A model generated the notes under the pieces. It was not told the origin of the DNA, ran no database searches, and saw only the letters and a program-made list of their open reading frames with translations. Below, piece by piece: positions 11,533-23,563 of a stretch of DNA of 64,000 nt; within the stretch, counting starts at the first letter, position 1; every line of letters begins with the position of its first letter. A program made the position numbers and the translations under genes. Location of the stretch: the NCBI GenBank assembly GCA_025786725.1, contig JAHLTZ010000024.1, forward strand, positions 372,001 through 436,000. Reading direction: 5' to 3'. Source of the stretch: Syncephalis fuscata. Taxonomy: Eukaryota; Zoopagomycota; Zoopagomycetes; Zoopagales; Piptocephalidaceae.

Positions 11533-12666
11533 ATGGAAAAATTAGTTTACCACAAATCCCCCCTATACAAAATAGTAATACGCCTTTTTCTTTGCAAAGC
11601 TATGTCGGTTTATGGCTCACGATTCTTTACACACGTAATTCCAAAATACTCAAGGGTAGGTTGCCCTCAGTATGTCGCGATATTACCGGCACTAGTGCAA
11701 ACATGTTCAACAGGCCGTACTTCTTTATTGTTAGATAGTGCGAGTAAACAATCTAGCCGGCTATACTTTAGTACCATCAGTACAACTACAGCTGACAGTC
11801 AGTACGGTTTACTTCAAAATAGCTATACACGCGAATACTCTACAGAATTAGCAAGCACGTGGCATCGATTAATCAAAAGTGCTCATTCACCGGCACAGCT
11901 ACGTGCTATTCTACATCGACTTTGTTACAAGCATCCGCAGCCACACCACGACACACTTGAACTTATTTTGCAGCGCTGTATACAATTAAGCCATGAACGC
12001 CCAAAATCAATATCTACATCGAATAACAATCAGCTATCGCTTCAAACTGATTTGTACGCTGTTATACAAGAAATACATCAATACTTGCAAAGCAATGCGT
12101 CATTAAGCGTGTATAATTTATTACTAACTGCTTACGCCGAGTGTGGTGCTATCGACGATGCAACGTTTGTACTGACGGAAATGCGAGAAGCCGGCCTATG
12201 GCCAGACTATACAAGCCATTTGACAATTGTTACAGCTCAAGCGGCCACCGGATCTTTTTCATTAGCCTTGGATAGTGCCTACACTGGAAGTCAACAATTG
12301 GCACGTCAACTATACCTGAGACGTGGCCTAAAAGGAACACTGTGGATAGGATATGGTTTTATTGGTCTTAAATGGGCCAGTATGATGCTGGCAGGCATGA
12401 TATCTGAACCACATTTACAATCGTTGTTGTGGCTAGGAACAGGCATGACCGCATTTACGTTAGCAATTCATGTTATGGTTGGTATTTGGATTACACCGAC
12501 AGACACACCAATCAAAGCATATGGACAAAGCAAATTCAACACTCATCATCGGGGCAATCAAACCGATGAATCGTCTGTTTTGCTATTGCTAACTCGCCGT
12601 GATATTAAAAAACATCTTGAAACAATGGCTGTACAATCATTATTAGCTGCCCGGAAAACCCGTTAA
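11533..12666 (+). CDS. Putative mitochondrial PPR-like membrane protein
   Basis: A single exon of 377 residues. The N-terminal 110 residues are basic, Ser-rich and poor in acidic residues, as in a mitochondrial presequence; a second possible start is Met 23 (11599). One clear pentatricopeptide-like unit is visible at about residues 195-230 (SVYNLLLTAYAECGAIDDA then EMREAGLWPD). Weaker helical repeats precede it. Two hydrophobic helices follow at about residues 272-288 and 294-320 (LWIGYGFIGLKWASMML and SLLWLGTGMTAFTLAIHVMVGIW). PPR proteins usually bind organellar RNA, and a membrane-anchored PPR protein would fit a role near the inner membrane, but this is inference. The stop codon TAA is immediately followed by the left arm of a large inverted repeat. 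Confidence 0.6.
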   Translation: MEKLVYHKSPLYKIVIRLFLCKAMSVYGSRFFTHVIPKYSRVGCPQYVAILPALVQTCSTGRTSLLLDSASKQSSRLYFSTISTTTADSQYGLLQNSYTREYSTELASTWHRLIKSAHSPAQLRAILHRLCYKHPQPHHDTLELILQRCIQLSHERPKSISTSNNNQLSLQTDLYAVIQEIHQYLQSNASLSVYNLLLTAYAECGAIDDATFVLTEMREAGLWPDYTSHLTIVTAQAATGSFSLALDSAYTGSQQLARQLYLRRGLKGTLWIGYGFIGLKWASMMLAGMISEPHLQSLLWLGTGMTAFTLAIHVMVGIWITPTDTPIKAYGQSKFNTHHRGNQTDESSVLLLLTRRDIKKHLETMAVQSLLAARKTR

Positions 12667-14140
12667 TTGAATTTTAATTTGCGTTCCATATTTTGAGTCT
12701 TCAAAGCAAAATTCATTCCAATTGAAGTCGCGCTGTTATGCACAACATAATTATATTGTTTCCTATTAAGTGTTGTTAATAAATTGATTTAAATAAAAAA
12801 TGTAACATACTATTTGATTTCTTTAAACATTTGAGGTTGGTCACTATTGTTGTTGGCCATGTATAGAAAGATTGATCAAATATTAACATATTACAATGAA
12901 TTACCTCACCACAATTACAATCACGTTAGCTATTTTAACAATGATATCAATAATTATTTAGTTAATTGTTCTATTTGATTGTACTAGTGCTATTGCACTA
13001 ATATATATATGCTATGTTCCATTTCATTTTAACTTTTGATTTTAATACTTGTTAATTGAATTAAATAAAATGCCATCGCCATATAAAATATTGTGTGTCA
13101 TTTAACATTATTATACAATTTAATTTAAGCTATTAACCATCTAGTATGATTTGTGGTTAAAATGACTAAATTTAATAACATTTTGGATTTGGATTTATTA
13201 GCTTGAGACAACGGTCCGTAGGACCTAACCGCGCATTTGCAGCATTTGCCTGCCACCCCGACTAAATTTAATAACATTTGTTCTATTGAACATGATGGTG
13301 AGTAGTGAGTGACATCAACCATCAAATACTCATCATTGTAGATTTATTATACAGTATGTATATATCATTACAGTATGTGTTATTACTATTTATATCCGTT
13401 ACCTTGTTTGGTTGGCATTAAAATCATAACTAATTGACATGATCTAGTTTGTTTATAAATGTTTTTAATAAAACATAACTTGTTCATATTCATATTATTT
13501 GTTTTACCAATATAACTCAGTAAACAAACTAAGTGCGATATGTCAATGTTTATTAATAAAATAGCTGGAGCCAACCGACAACGACTATAGACAGCGTATA
13601 GCCAATATACAATAAGATGCTAAACATTATAATGAATACGCAATATTGAGCGAGATTAGCAATATTCAAGCTATTGAGCATATATGCATAAGCAGATGAC
13701 CGACATTAGTCAATATTTATTAATAATACAGCTAGAACAAAAATAAAAATAGTTTTGGATAAAGGAAGGATAGGCGAGTATATAATGGTATATAAAATAA
13801 CAAATGTACGGTAAGAAATCATATAGACGTTGTTGAGGTTATAGTGCATATAATGCAATGAGGGGAATGAGTAAAGTATATTGAAACATATAAACAATAA
13901 AATGTGTCTAATATATCGTAGAGTGATATATGATAGTATGTGATAGAATAGGAATGATATAGATGAATAGAGTATATATGTATACTGGATAATGAATCTA
14001 TGATGATGAGTATTTTAAACCTTGATGTCACTCACCACTCATCATCATGTTCAATAGAACGAGTGTGTAGTTCAGCTACGCAAATGCTATTAAATGCAGT
14101 TATTTAACCGCCAAATCACACCCAATGTTTATTCTTATTT
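12667..14140 (+). repeat. Left arm of a 1.47-kb inverted repeat
   Basis: The sequence matches the reverse complement of 16538-18011 over about 1474 bases with only scattered differences (for example GCGTTCC versus GCATTCC near the outer end, and small indels near 12903 and 13573). The outer third is unique-looking 3'-flank type sequence. The inner two thirds are a MITE-like element (13148-14117). The arm starts directly after the stop codon of the PPR-like gene. Confidence 0.92.
13148..14117 (+). mobile_element. MITE-like element, copy A
   Basis: A 970-base segment with imperfect terminal inverted repeats of about 35 bases. The left end starts GATTTGTGGTTAAAATGACT and the right end, reverse-complemented, starts GATTTGGTGGTTAAATAACT. 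Inside each end is an ATTGAACATGATG block beside GAGTGACATCA. There is no transposase frame. Relatives are at 16559-17529 and 62010-62938. Confidence 0.65.
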
Positions 14141-14738
14141 AATTAATAAATGAGATGATATATACAATATGGTAATACAAGCCATAAATTGAATGACATT
14201 GTTATAAGAAGACTATGGACAAATTGAGATACAAATGAGGGAACTGCTCAAGTGATAGAATAAAACAAGAAATAAAAACTAATTTTATAAAAGCAAATAT
14301 ATTCATAGAACAATGTCATCAGTAAAACGATGCGTGTAATAAGAAGCATAAATAACAAACGATAAAGATAATCTGATTGTACAATAAAATGAACGGTGCT
14401 TATTTATTATAGAATATTAGTTATATTTTTATTATTTATTCTATTATTAAAAAGGATACTTAAAAATAGCGATTTTTATAATGTTTAACACCAATAATAT
14501 AATACTAATAATAATACTGTATTATGTAAAGGTGATACAATTTCCATGAAAGCTATATTACTAAATACTAATAGTTATATGCTATTTTGATCATTGGCCA
14601 TGGAAATTGCTTTATATCAAATAGAGATTTGATAAATGTTTATTTATAATAAATATATTAAAGGCACTGCTGTAGCCAAGCCTATACTTCCATACAAAAA
14701 TAGAGGATCAATGCCATATAGTATGGTTTATTTGATTA

Positions 14739-14921
14739 TTAGATATAGCTATAGTACACGTGTAACGATATTTTGATTCCTAGTTGTGGACAGCTATGAT
14801 TCTTTAGCTTCTTGACGGGTAGTGTGTGTTTGTTGGGTGATGCGGCCATTACTTCGGCCAACAACAGAATCGACATCATAAGTGTGAAGGCAAGGATGAC
14901 GCGTGGCGTAATGGAAATCAT
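14739..14921 (-). CDS. Possible small secreted peptide, 60 residues
   Basis: The frame starts MISITPRVILAFTLMMSILL and continues LAEVMAASPN, a textbook signal peptide with predicted cleavage near AMA-type small residues (VMA/AS). The remaining 33 residues include PVKKLKNHSC and one Cys. Base composition is clearly less AT-rich than the flanks up to the last 12 codons, which supports real coding. An in-frame Met 28 codons further upstream exists but would place charged residues before the signal. The 3' end may be spliced rather than read through. No family is recognised. Confidence 0.35.
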   Translation of the reverse strand: MISITPRVILAFTLMMSILLLAEVMAASPNKHTLPVKKLKNHSCPQLGIKISLHVYYSYI

Positions 14922-15651
14922 TGTATATTCTTTTGTTGTTATTGTAGTAACTGCTATTGTTGGCACGGATGGATAGTGGTCGAAACAGACTGTGGAGTCA
15001 AGCACACTTGTAGCAGTATGAGATGTAATAAAAGTGTTGAAGTAAAACTAACTGTAAACATGAAAGCGATTCATGGTGCATTTGTTCTACTCTAAATAGG
15101 GAGGATGACCCCCATTACGAGAATCCAAGGGGAGAAAGGTCAAGGACGAAACATTCTTTACTATTCCATAACGGAATAACGGAATCATAAATGTATCATG
15201 TGCTACATTGATGAACGTCACAGGCTGTAAAAGGCGCGGATATGTTAAAACTCGTATCGGATAAACGTGTCGGCATGCATAATCGACACATGTCATATTT
15301 TTAGACGAAATTTAAACCGAAATATGATGGAACTAAACAGCAATTTGGCGGAAATAAGAAACAGACACTCATGATTATACATTCAGGATGACGCACTGAT
15401 GATAAAAGAACAAGAAATTGAGAATAACTAATTAAAAGACTATTATTGTCTTCAGAAGTGGTGAGAAGGTGGCAGCGGTGTAAGTTGGTGGCAACTTGTT
15501 TGTCCATGGTAATTAAAGTGGATTTAAATACTATGAATATACAAATGATTTATTAAATTAATAGTTAGTAAATAACAATAAGATCAGATAAATAAAGCGT
15601 TTTTAACATAAGAATCTATTATCTTTATTTGAATATTGGTAATATTGTATG

Positions 15652-16479
15652 AACTTGTCTATACTTGTCAAGAATATGCCTAATTAAATAAAACACAGTA
15701 ATGTCTGCTTGATAAATTAGAAAATGACGCGTTTTACGCATAGACTAGTAAGATATATTGCAAACAAATCCTCTGTACCAATCTATAATAAACATTGATG
15801 CCAGTAACAGTACTGGGCCAGAACAAGCAGTGCAAAAACAGGGAATAATACATATTGTAAAATAATAATGCTAAAAAGCAGTACTGATGAATTAGAATGC
15901 TTGTTAGTGGAAAAGAGCAAAGAGGAGGGCATTTGATGACAAGGTAACAACGCATATAGTCGCTACAGTCATGGTATTGGCAACTGCACATACAGTAGCT
16001 GTATACAACAAATGTAGTGGCTAATACTGCCAAAGTCGCTGTATGCTTCAGTTTGCCATAGATTGTCACTACAGATTGCTTTGACAACAGCCTTTACAGT
16101 CTCGACAGTAGTATATTGCACTGCCATGTTGAGATTGTAGAACTATTGCTAACTGACTTGTAACGGCGACCTATGGTAAAAACAAAGCATACAACAAGAT
16201 TTCGACAGCATATGCTTGAAGCAACATAAAACAAGCCAGGAATGCACTTACCGTGTCAAAGAGGCTGTCAATACCAATGATCAGAGTGAATAAGGTGGTT
16301 TGAAAAAGGTAAGATTAAAGAAGAGCAATGCAAGAGAGTAATGTAAATAGTGTTTGCACTTGACTAGTAGTCAGTAGTTACTGACACTATCTATGTAGCA
16401 TATATGAAAGGCACAAGTGTATGCAATGGGTAATGCTGTCAAGTGTGAAGAAAGAGAAAGAAAAGCGTGTGGCGTAGAT
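15652..16479 (+). repeat. 0.83-kb dispersed repeat, copy 1 (direct relative at 31873-32701)
   Basis: The block from AACTTGTCTATACTTGTC to GCGTGTGGCGTAGA is nearly identical to 31873-32701 in the same orientation, 16.2 kb away, with a few single-base differences and small indels. The ends are sharp and not inverted repeats of each other, and no target duplication is obvious. The composition is less AT-rich than the surroundings. Minus-strand frames inside differ between copies by frameshifts, so a protein is unlikely. It could be a solo LTR-like, SINE-like or non-coding transcript-derived element. Confidence 0.82.
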
Positions 16480-16537
16480 TATATGTTATGCGATTGGTAG
16501 GCTGCTTTCATAAGACATGAAGTAAAGTGATGAAATA

Positions 16538-18011
16538 ATAAGAATAAACATTGGGTGTGATTTGGTGGTTAAATAACTGCATTTAATAGCATTTGCGTAG
16601 CTGAACTACACACTCGTTCTATTGAACATGATGATGGGTGGTAAGTGACATCAAGGTTTAAAATACTCATCATCATAGATTCATTATCCAGTATACATAT
16701 ATACTCTATTCATCTATATCATTCCTATTCTATCACATACTATCATATATCACTCTACGATATATTAGACACATTTTATTGTTTATATGTTTCAATATAC
16801 TTTACTCATTCCCCCATTGCATTATATGCACTATAACCTCAACAACGTCTATATGATTTCTTACCGTACATTTGTTATTTTATATACCATTATATACTCG
16901 CCTATTCTTCCTTTATCCAAAACTATTTTTATTTTTGTTCTAGCTGTATTATTAATAAATATTGACTAATGTCGGTCATCTGCTTATGCATATATGCTCA
17001 ATAGCTTGAATATTGCTAATCTCGCTCAATATTGCGTATTCATTATAATGTTTAGCATCTTATTGTATATTGGCTATACGCTGTCTATAGTCGTTGTCGG
17101 TATGGCTCCAGCTATTTTATTAATAAACATTGACATATCGCACTTAGTTTGTTTACTGAGTTATATTGGTAAAACAAATAATATGAATATGAACAAAGTT
17201 ATGTTTTATTAAAAACATTTATAAACAAACTAGATCATGTCAATTAGTTATGATTTTAATGCCAACCAAACAAGGTAACGGATATAAATAGTAATAACAC
17301 ATACTGTAATGATATATACATACTGTATAATAAATCTACAATGATGAGTATTTGATGGTTGATGTCACTCACTACTCACCATCATGTTCAATAGAACAAA
17401 TGTTATTAAATTTAGTCGGGGTGGCAGGCAAATGCTGCAAATGCGCGGTTAGGTCCTACGGACCGTTGTCTCAAGCTAATAAATCCAAATCCAAAATGTT
17501 ATTAAATTTAGTCATTTTAACCACAAATCATACTAGATGGTTAATAGCTTAAATTAAATTGTATAATAATGTTAAATGACACACAATATTTTATATGGCG
17601 ATGGCATTTTATTTAATTCAATTAACAAGTATTAAAATCAAAAGTTAAAATGAAATGGAACATAGCATATATATATTAGTGCAATAGCACTAGTACAATC
17701 AAATAGAACAATTAACTAAATAATTATTGATATCATTGTTAAAATAGCTAACGTGATTGTAATTGTGGTGAGCGTAATTCATTGTAATATGTTAATATTT
17801 GATCAATCTTTCTATACATGGCCAACAACAATAGTGACCAACCTCAAATGTTTAAAGAAATCAAATAGTATGTTACATTTTTTATTTAAATCAATTTATT
17901 AACAACACTTAATAGGAAACAATATAATTATGTTGTGCATAACAGCGCGACTTCAATTGGAATGAATTTTGCTTTGAAGACTCAAAATATGGAATGCAAA
18001 TTAAAATTCAA
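16538..18011 (-). repeat. Right arm of the 1.47-kb inverted repeat
   Basis: Reverse-complement partner of 12667-14140. The outer end lies at 18011, inside the last codons of the acidic protein gene: the TGA stop of that gene (18008-18010, minus strand) belongs to the repeat. Arms are nearly but not perfectly identical, which argues against a pure assembly artefact. Confidence 0.92.
16559..17529 (-). mobile_element. MITE-like element, copy B
   Basis: Inverted partner of copy A, with the same terminal inverted repeats (GATTTGGTGGTTAAATAACT at the left end; the right end reads as the complement of the copy A start). It contains the internal blocks ATTGAACATGATGATGG and CTATTTTATTAATAAACATTG. 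There is no coding capacity. Confidence 0.65.
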
Positions 18012-19987
18012 CCAATTTGGCTGTTGACTTGTTGAGTGCAAACTTGTAATGAATCAAGCACTTCATCCAGTGAAGTTGTATTATCATTATTAGAATCACC
18101 TGTGTTGCTGTTATCCGCAAGATTGGCTGCAAAAATAGGCATGACAGGAGAGGTGTTTTTCTTGTACACACGCACTTTGTAGGCAGGCTCAGTATGAACA
18201 CGTATCAGAGCTGGTGTGGGAGCCAGTGAAAATTTAAGTGTACCGCTATTTGTACGAAGAAAGCTAAGCCGATGACGATGGTGTCGATGGACCGTTGTTG
18301 GGGGCGTGTCATCATCGTCGTTAGCCTCTTCTTCGTTTGATGTTGCATCATCAGCTTCATCCTTCATTGCTGCTCGTCATAGCCGTCATCGTTATCGTCT
18401 ACTGGTTGGGCACCATCAACAAACGCAAATGGCTCTTGGGATTCTTCCAGTATGTAGAAATCCGCCGCATTATCTTTAGTACTTTCCTCGATATCTTTTT
18501 CACCTGTTTCATCCTCAGTCAGTTCAGGTAAAGCGCTGATAGGGTCGGTTGCGGTAATATCCAATGCATCAAGTATTTCACTGGCTGTAGATGCATCCGT
18601 CTCTTCTGTACAAATGCCCACTTTACTATTTAACGTGACATCAGCATCTTCGGTAGGTGTTTTAGAGTCTTCAACTGCATTGTCTGCAGGCAATACCGCA
18701 TTATAATCTTCTTCAGTAGACACAGGGCTATCATTGACTAAATCGTTATTTTCTGAATTTGAAACTACCTTGCAAGTAATAGTCGTTTCTTTAGCAACAA
18801 TGTTCTGTTCAGTTGGGCTGTTTAATACACTATCTACATGGTGCTCCTCCTCATTAGTATTCTCTTCTTCAGCCTCAACAATTAAATTGTTATTTTCCTC
18901 AATGTCTTCTTCAATAGCATAGCCGGTGTCAGTTGCTTTTTCACCATCTTTTCCCATTTTAGTTAAGTTAGCAGTGTTTGTTTCATTAGAGCTACGATTT
19001 GTACGCAATTTGTTGCGAAGTGTCAATAGCTCGCCATCGGCAAACTTTTTGGTTAATCGGCGCATCTGACGACCAGCTTGTTTGAAGCGTGCCTTTTGTC
19101 CAGATTGTTTGTCTGATTTAACAGTCTGTTCATCTTCTAAAAGCATTGATGTATCAGCTTCTGCTACTACCACATCAGTCGATTCATTAGATAGGCGAAG
19201 CAATTGTGCGTTAAAAGTATCAATGTCCAAAGTAGATGTATCCTCATTTACTGCATTAATTAAAGCAGATGAGTTATTTTCTTCGGTAGCCAATTCATTT
19301 GAGGCATCTAACAATATCGGCTGTGTGTCAGCATCTTCAGCTATTGTCAGATCGAGTTGTGATGAGGCACGTCGACGAAATATATCGGTCATGGCACGTT
19401 TAAACGATTTTGCAGACATATTTGACGTGTTGGATGTAGAGGCCAACATTGGTGTTGGCAGTATTGAGTTTGTGGAAACGGAAGATGATACCGATGAAGA
19501 AACCGGTTGATTATCTTTTGCCTTGTTTGGATTTGTCTAAACGACAGAAAATCAAAGATTGAATATTAGTAACATTAAATTGATAGGAAGGAAAAGAGAG
19601 AGAATAATGAGCAAAGTAGAGGACATAATAACAAGCCATGCGTTTTTCGAGTCACGCTGACTTGGATATCATGCATGCATGCCATGTCCACTTCTATTTT
19701 AGTAAACCGCTATCAAGTCACTACAAGTGATTGTCTCCATTGCCAGCAATAAAGAAAAAGTAACTTACTGGCACATCAATTGATGCAACTGTTGGAGTAA
19801 CAGGTCCGGTGGATGCCGCACGTCGTCGGCGAGAGAACTGTGTTGCCAGTCCGCTAACGACACTAAGACCAGAAGTAGATTTTATATTTTTGCCCTTATT
19901 ATTCTTGTTGGTATCTGATTGCGCCTCATTGGTATTACTGACCGATACCGGCCGGCGGCGACGAGTAGTTTTTGATAGAATATCCAT
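18008..19987 (-). CDS. Acidic disordered protein with basic N-terminus, 2 exons, one frame break
   Basis: Exon 1 is 19987-19769 and exon 2 starts at 19536 after a 232-base GT-AG intron; the splice is in phase (ASIDVP to TNPNKAK). The N-terminus has repeated RRRR clusters (KTTRRRRP, FSRRRRAAST) in a Ser/Thr-rich context. The exon 2 part starts with FKRAMTDIFRRRASS and then becomes strongly acidic, with many Glu, Asp, Thr and Asn, and looks disordered. The frame is broken near 18365-18370, where one missing base would join it to a last 118-residue segment containing HRHHRHRLSFLRT and a more ordered FSLAPTPALIRVHTEPAYKVRVY stretch. The stop codon is supplied by the inverted-repeat arm, so the original C-terminus may be lost. 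No family is recognised. RRR-S contexts suggest phosphorylation by basophilic kinases, which is speculation. Confidence 0.65.
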
Positions 19988-20015
19988 TGAAATAAAGTAC
20001 GGTGTTTTTAGTTAG

Positions 20016-23000
20016 TTAGTTGGCTAGTTAGTTAAAGGCCGTCCAAGAGCGTGGGATGCAAAAAAGTGACAGCGGAAATAGAACAAAAGAAAAGACTGAG
20101 TGGAAGAACTGAGCGATATATATGAATATCAGGAATGATAAAAGCGGTAAAGATATGAGTTAAACAATAAAGAAGCAGAAAAGGAGAGACTTAAGAATAG
20201 AAATGTTTTAGCTTAGGAACGGAATACACAGGTGGTGCTGTTGTCGTTGTTGTTGTGGCTATTAGTACTGTATGGGTAGAAATGGCCTATTTTCCGCGTG
20301 ACTTGCTAGAAGATCAATGGAATGTGAGGTGAATTACACACATATACGCCTACGAAGAGGGGGTGCAGTAGTATACTGAGAGTATCAAAATAAAATGTCA
20401 AAAGGGGAAAAGAATCTGCACTGAAGCAGTAATAATAGTAACGGCAATAATAGTAACGGCAACGACGAGTGAAATGAAGCAATAGTGGACAATGGATTAG
20501 GCTACAGAATGACTGATGGCAGTGTAAACAATTAACCGTAAGTGTACAAAACGGACAAGGCCTTCACTGTGTGTATGTATCTCTGTAGTCGATGTAAACG
20601 ATGGTGTGTAATACAGCAGAAGCAGCGATGGATGTGAAAGAACGTGCGAGTACAAATGGTGCACAACGTTCGTACAATGTCTGTCGAACAGATATATTGA
20701 TAGTGACAAATCAAATGGCTGGCCAGATAAAATTGACCACCAAACGATATGAAATGGTGGTTGCTGAGCCCTTAAAGGTGACAGCCAACAATTTGGTTTT
20801 GTATTCGCTGTTGATAGTTGATACAATAAAAGGCAATTTTATATAAATTTATGCGGTGGCAAAAGGCCGTATTCGTTTTCAAAACTTGGATTAACCTCGG
20901 TTGAAGCAGCAGGATTTACGTAGAATAGAGTTTTATTTGAACAAAAGGATTTGGTGGGAAAAAAGTATATGTGGCTGATGGTAGGCAATGTTAACAGTAA
21001 AATAAAATGGAGATGATTTGAGTAAAACTGCCAAGTGTTTTTATTATGTACTGCCAAAACGAGCGTATTCTTTGTTTCAACCATTGGTGCTGCTTTTGCC
21101 GTGCTGTTTTTGTCTGTCTGTTCTCCGAATAGGAGACTGTGCATGTGGTTTGTGTCTTTCGTCATTGAGCACCAATCCAAGTGCAGATTGATTTGCGATT
21201 ACTAAAATGGCCTATTTTTGCACTTCACATAAAGAGAGGTAAAAAAAAATGTACTGCATCTGGTATGCAAGAAACATGACGACTTTCTCTTGCTTGTTAT
21301 TACTCACAGTTCATAAATAACTTGCATAGATACTAATAGATTCTATAACAATGCATGTCGGTGTTATAGTGCTGTGCATGCAGAAACAGTGTATTTGTTG
21401 TTTTTATTGCTGCTATTCTTGAATAAAAATATGGTTAGACATTTTTAAAGCAAAACTGATGATCTATCGACGCCGAGAAATAACAGGAATATTTCAGTTC
21501 TGGGCACAGGTCTAGCAGCAAGGGTCGCTAACTTTCGGAAGGAAAGATAAAAGGAAAAACGGCGCGTGACTACAGCACGCTGATTCGCTGTTGTTTAATA
21601 AACCGTCACAACTGTACGACATTTGGATGAAATGTGCTTTTTTAAACAGATGAAAACTAGTATGTATTGCCATAATAAATTAACAGCGTGGAATGGTATA
21701 ATTTCGTCATTTATTGATTACTGTAGTTATTTTATAAATTATTTCATCCACAGTCATGATAAAAGTAATTCATTTACTTCATTAATAACATGTCTACATT
21801 TTCTAATAAAATCTGTTTTAAAAGTGTTTTATTGCAAACGGCAATCAATAAATGCAACGCCTGAGAACAAGCTCAAGTTAGAGGTGCGGTATAGGCTGTT
21901 GGAATGAAGTGTGGTTGTTAGTCATGTGTTTGCATTTAAGCATGATTAACTAAATATGGTAATTAATGTCAGGCAAATACCTGACGGTCAGGGTCTTGGA
22001 CATATTGAATGAATGCGGTGTAAACACACGCATTATTTCAATATAGGCAAAAGGACGTTTTTCAATCAACCAGTCGATATTTTTGAAAAATTATATAGCC
22101 TTGCTAGGAGGGGCAATTTGGGCTGCAATGCTGGTATTTTAAGATTGGCAAAATCAATTGATGGGCGGTAGTGACTGCTATAATGCTTGTGCACTGTAAT
22201 TTGATCTTGCTTTATGACGCTTGATTTAGAAAGTTGAAGTTTCGACGGCAAAGGGCTTGCTAATTCGGGGCAAACGTATTCGAGAGCAGTAATACCAAAG
22301 AAACGCTGTTTAATAAAGCGGGTTGACACAGGACGAGATGCTGCCTATAGGCTAGTGATTATTGCTTGGATGGGCAAATTGACGGGGACACACTATCAAA
22401 GTTGTTGTCGACGCTAGTAATGGCTGAAATTGATTGATTGTAAGCAGTAGATATGAAGAAAATTCAGCAATAAGAATCAATAAAATTTGGTTTGCTGAAG
22501 ATGATGTAGAAATGAGGAGTACGAGATAGCTGAAGTGTGATGATAATGTATAAAGTAGTAGTAATTAGCGCGCGTATTTATAGTCAATTGACGTGTTGTT
22601 ATCCCCAATATCACGCGATAATGTCATTCAAATGATTGGTATCTAATTTAAATTTGTTTATTTTTGGCAATACTTATTAAGGAATTAACATATGAAGCGA
22701 TGCATAATTAGAACGTGGCCATTTTGGATTGCGTAGGCAAAATATAAATTGGACAATTTATTGGATAAAGCAAATACGTAATTTGTGTACACATAACGTT
22801 ATTATAATTTCTACTGTTATAATGTTTTTTATTTTATTTTTATTAAGTTTATTGAAGTTTGAATAATGTATAGCGAAGTAAATGATCAATTACATTAGGA
22901 TCAGTATAAAAACGCGGGTACCTATGATTGAATATTGCCGGCACTGACGTGAGAACAAGCAAATTAAACATCCGATCCAGAGTTATTTCCGAAGCCGTAA

Positions 23001-23563
23001 ATATTCCAATACGGCAATCGCATGAACAATTAAGTGCCATGTTTCAGAAATGTTTTATTTAAATCTCCGTTATTACTAACGTTCTGTTGTTTATTATTCA
23101 CTTTCATAGTATCCATCTAAAAGAATGGTTTATTTTCGTTCGTTCAATCACTAAAACAGACTAAAGTTTATTTTATTAGAAGAAAAGATGGAACTGGCTG
23201 ATTTAGCCTGTTCCGTTGCCTACAACTAGCGGCATTCCAATTTCTTGGCCATGCTATTAGCGACGAACTGTACAGTTAATAGCAATTCGTTCGCTGTATA
23301 GACTTTTAGCTTTACTTTATGCGTTCCTGTGTAATATCATATATTGTTTTGTACATGATAGAAAAACTAGTGTATGGACATTGCCCATAGTGGACATTAA
23401 ATATGAAAAAGTAATATGTTATTATTGAAATAAAATAGGGAATGCAACACAACATGAGGGAAACATTTGTATTAGTAGTTTACAGCTACCGTTCAGTTAT
23501 AAATACAAAGGTGAATTAGACGTAACATAAAGTTAAAAGCATAATATTATTACAGTTTTGATG
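20016..23563. other. Long gene-poor region
   Basis: This stretch is about 3.5 kb and of mixed composition. It has several short frames on both strands (for example 20839-21180 minus and 22066-22329 minus), none with family resemblance, clear start context or splice-joined neighbours. Base composition between 20.2 and 22.6 kb is less AT-rich than ordinary spacer here, so unrecognised exons or non-coding transcripts are possible. No tRNA, rRNA or snRNA was identified by eye. Confidence 0.45.

Larger units (their letters stand above)
14141..16537. other. Spacer enclosed by the inverted repeat
   Basis: This 2.4-kb unique loop contains an AT-rich part (14141-14700), a short secreted-peptide frame on the minus strand (14739-14921), a mixed-composition stretch with two minus-strand frames lacking family resemblance (15087-15507), and an 0.83-kb dispersed repeat (15652-16479). 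No transposase or integrase was recognised. Confidence 0.6.

Noticed and set aside
15734-16087. 117-residue minus-strand frame with hydrophobic, Cys/Tyr-rich content
   Set aside because: It lies within the 0.83-kb repeat; the second copy (31955-32212) has a shorter, frameshifted version, so coding constraint is absent.
16645-17212. Hydrophobic Tyr/Ile-rich frames in the inverted-repeat arms
   Set aside because: They are by-products of AT-rich MITE sequence and appear in both arms and partly in copy C without conserved length.
13148-17529. Idea that the paired MITEs plus loop form a composite transposon carrying a transposase
   Set aside because: No transposase-like frame is present in the loop, and the repeated unit extends beyond the MITE ends by about 480 bases on both sides, so the duplication unit is the arm and not the element.
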